Below are positions 15,764-16,036 of a stretch of 16,036 nt of DNA, piece after piece. The stretch is from positions 1-16,036 of the forward strand of contig JAIIAN010000055.1 of the NCBI GenBank assembly GCA_022717655.1, read 5' to 3'. Source of the DNA: Bacillota bacterium. GTDB taxonomy: Bacteria; Bacillota; Clostridia; Lachnospirales; Lachnospiraceae. A model generated the notes under the pieces. It was not told the DNA's origin and ran no database searches. It was given only the letters and a program-made list of their open reading frames with translations. Position numbers and translations under genes: made by a program. The first letter of the stretch is position 1. Each line of letters starts with the position of its first letter.

Positions 15764-16036
15764 GTGTTTACTTATAATAAATTAGTATATCGCACAAAAA
15801 ACAACAAAATAGTCTTTGCTCTCAAATAAGACGCTACATATCTAAACAAATACTATGGTACTAAATTCAGTCAGGTAGTTAAGACAATTATCAGCGATAA
15901 TGTAAGTGAGTTCGCAGAATTCTCGTAAATAGAGAATGACATATACTTCGCGCATTCTTGTAGTTCTTGGGTAAGAGGCAGCAATGAGTACCGGAAAGTT
16001 GCTGAGAATATTTATCTATAAAGAAAAATGGATTGA
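15764..16036 (+). mobile_element. Decayed IS30-family transposase fragment (pseudogene, continues off the window)
   Basis: One frame from 15764 carries the C-terminal half of an IS30-type DDE transposase catalytic core, broken by stops at 15827-15829, 15926-15928 and 16019-16021. Recognisable pieces are YYGTKFSQVVKTIISDN (the D of the DNG-EF motif region, here DNVSEF), NDIYFAHSCSSW, and RGSNEYR matching the family's ERGTNE, which should hold the catalytic Glu. Past about 16000 the pattern LLRIFIYKEKW continues in another frame, showing a single-base frameshift near 15996-16003. The Gly of DNG is replaced by Val. No terminal inverted repeat is visible because the element runs past the right edge. 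It cannot encode a working transposase. The family is recognised from motifs, not by search. Confidence 0.8.

Noticed and set aside
1..16036. CRISPR array, tRNA or rRNA genes
   Set aside because: No regularly spaced direct repeats, cloverleaf-type sequence or rRNA-like conserved stretches were found on either strand by eye.

Overview
The window comes from a low-to-moderate G+C Gram-positive bacterium (Bacillota, probably a gut clostridium or lactic-acid-type host). The reasons are strong AGGAGG-type Shine-Dalgarno sites, textbook sigma-A promoters, and flanking remnants of gene families common in Bacillota mobile elements. The species cannot be told from the sequence.

Left flank (1-1414). 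Two small genes resembling a phage structural operon (the first is cut by the window edge) end at a strong intrinsic terminator. A perfect consensus promoter follows at once and leads into about 30 codons of a type I hsdM gene, then a frameshifted piece of a conjugative-transposon TTRAP-family gene and further non-coding debris. This is a graveyard of mobile and defence genes.

Core (1415-15678). Eight genes lie on the + strand in one tightly packed run: an Xre-type regulator, a C5-cytosine DNA methyltransferase (DrmMII-like), the SNF2 helicase DrmD, a type III Mod-like N6-adenine methyltransferase, a type III Res-like helicase-nuclease, and the DISARM core DrmA (helicase), DrmB (DUF1998) and DrmC (one-HKD phospholipase-D fold). 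From the C5 methyltransferase onward, junctions range from a 19-nt overlap to an 11-nt gap, so the seven effector genes look like one transcript. DISARM normally comes as class 1 (drmD, drmMI, drmA, drmB, drmC) or class 2 (drmE, drmA, drmB, drmC, drmMII). This locus has the class 1 helicase and a class 2-type cytosine methyltransferase, and where the class 1 adenine methyltransferase would be it has a complete type III Mod-Res pair. The inferred role is anti-phage and anti-plasmid restriction: two methyltransferases of different chemistry mark self DNA, while DrmAB, DrmD, Res and DrmC detect and destroy unmarked DNA.

Right flank (15679-16036). A short featureless AT-rich stretch leads into a decayed IS30-family transposase with in-frame stops and a frameshift, running off the window. 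The defence cluster is therefore bracketed by mobile-element remains, as expected for an acquired island.
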